Of a stretch of 6,179 nt of DNA, positions 6,078 to 6,179 are shown piece after piece (within the stretch, counting starts at the first letter, position 1; each line of letters starts with the position of its first letter). The position numbers and the translations under genes were made by a program. This DNA comes from Lachnospiraceae bacterium (GTDB taxonomy: Bacteria; Bacillota_A; Clostridia; Lachnospirales; Lachnospiraceae): assembly GCA_028694115.1 (NCBI GenBank), contig JAQUUB010000177.1, positions 1 to 6,179 of the forward strand, given 5' to 3'. Under the pieces are notes generated by a model. It was not told where the DNA came from. It saw only the letters and a list, made by a program, of their open reading frames with translations, and did no database searches.

Positions 6078-6102
6078 TGAATGGAAGATTTTTTATTGTC
6101 AG
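6072..6102 (-). promoter_or_regulatory. Promoter of minus-strand pilin
   Basis: Read on the minus strand there is a CTGACA -35 (6097-6102) and a CATAAT -10 (6072-6077), 19 bases apart. The spacing is a little long and the -10 is one base off consensus, so it is weaker than the promoter of the left-edge copy. It lies outside the coding part of the inverted repeat and would stay in place if the segment between the pilins inverted. Confidence 0.65.
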
Positions 6103-6179
6103 GAATGCAGGAGCTATGCAGGGTTGCGGCCCTTTCTAAAAGCAAATTCTGTGTCAGTTTGTGAAGTTTGAAAATCCAT

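Overview
The window looks like an accessory locus from an AT-rich Firmicute, most likely a gut-type Clostridia or Lachnospiraceae member. This is inferred from the strong AGGAGG ribosome binding sites, the consensus sigma-A promoters, a Lachnospiraceae-style PD-(D/E)XK 'Rpn' transposase-like gene, and Gram-positive type IV pilins with a KKG^FTLAEL prepilin signal. No species can be named.

Layout, left to right. Positions 1-152 (minus) hold the first codons, 5' UTR and a good promoter of a type IV prepilin gene that runs off the left edge. At 337-365 (plus) an extended -10 promoter reads into a strongly folded element (383-508) that is partly repeated at 532-637, and then into a PD-(D/E)XK Rpn-family nuclease gene (722-1789). 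The 3' half of that gene is duplicated directly downstream as a fragment (1828-2345) that has one extra coiled-coil heptad. Next come a hairpin, an antisense remnant of a pilin gene (2446-2565), and a complete tyrosine recombinase (2649-3452). A perfect bidirectional terminator separates the recombinase from a small minus-strand membrane protein (3814-4221). After about 640 bp without a gene there are two convergent prepilin genes (4952-5377 plus, 5543-5983 minus) that share one bidirectional terminator.

The central observation is that the pilin genes share an almost identical 5' module (end of promoter, UTR, signal peptide and N-terminal helix) and then diverge into unrelated tails. The two convergent copies therefore form a roughly 270-bp inverted repeat around their tails. 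Only the right-hand copy, and the copy at the left edge, keep a recognisable -35 box. In the plus-strand copy the homology stops at the -10 box. Inversion across the repeat would put the silent tail behind the active promoter, so the locus looks like a pilin-tail switch. The recombinase and the pilin remnant beside it fit a locus that rearranges, but that the recombinase acts on these repeats is inference.

A second point of interest is the folded element upstream of the Rpn gene. All five differences between its two copies are compatible with the proposed fold, including one compensatory pair change and a GAAA to GAGA change inside a GNRA tetraloop. This supports a structured RNA or a folded DNA element.
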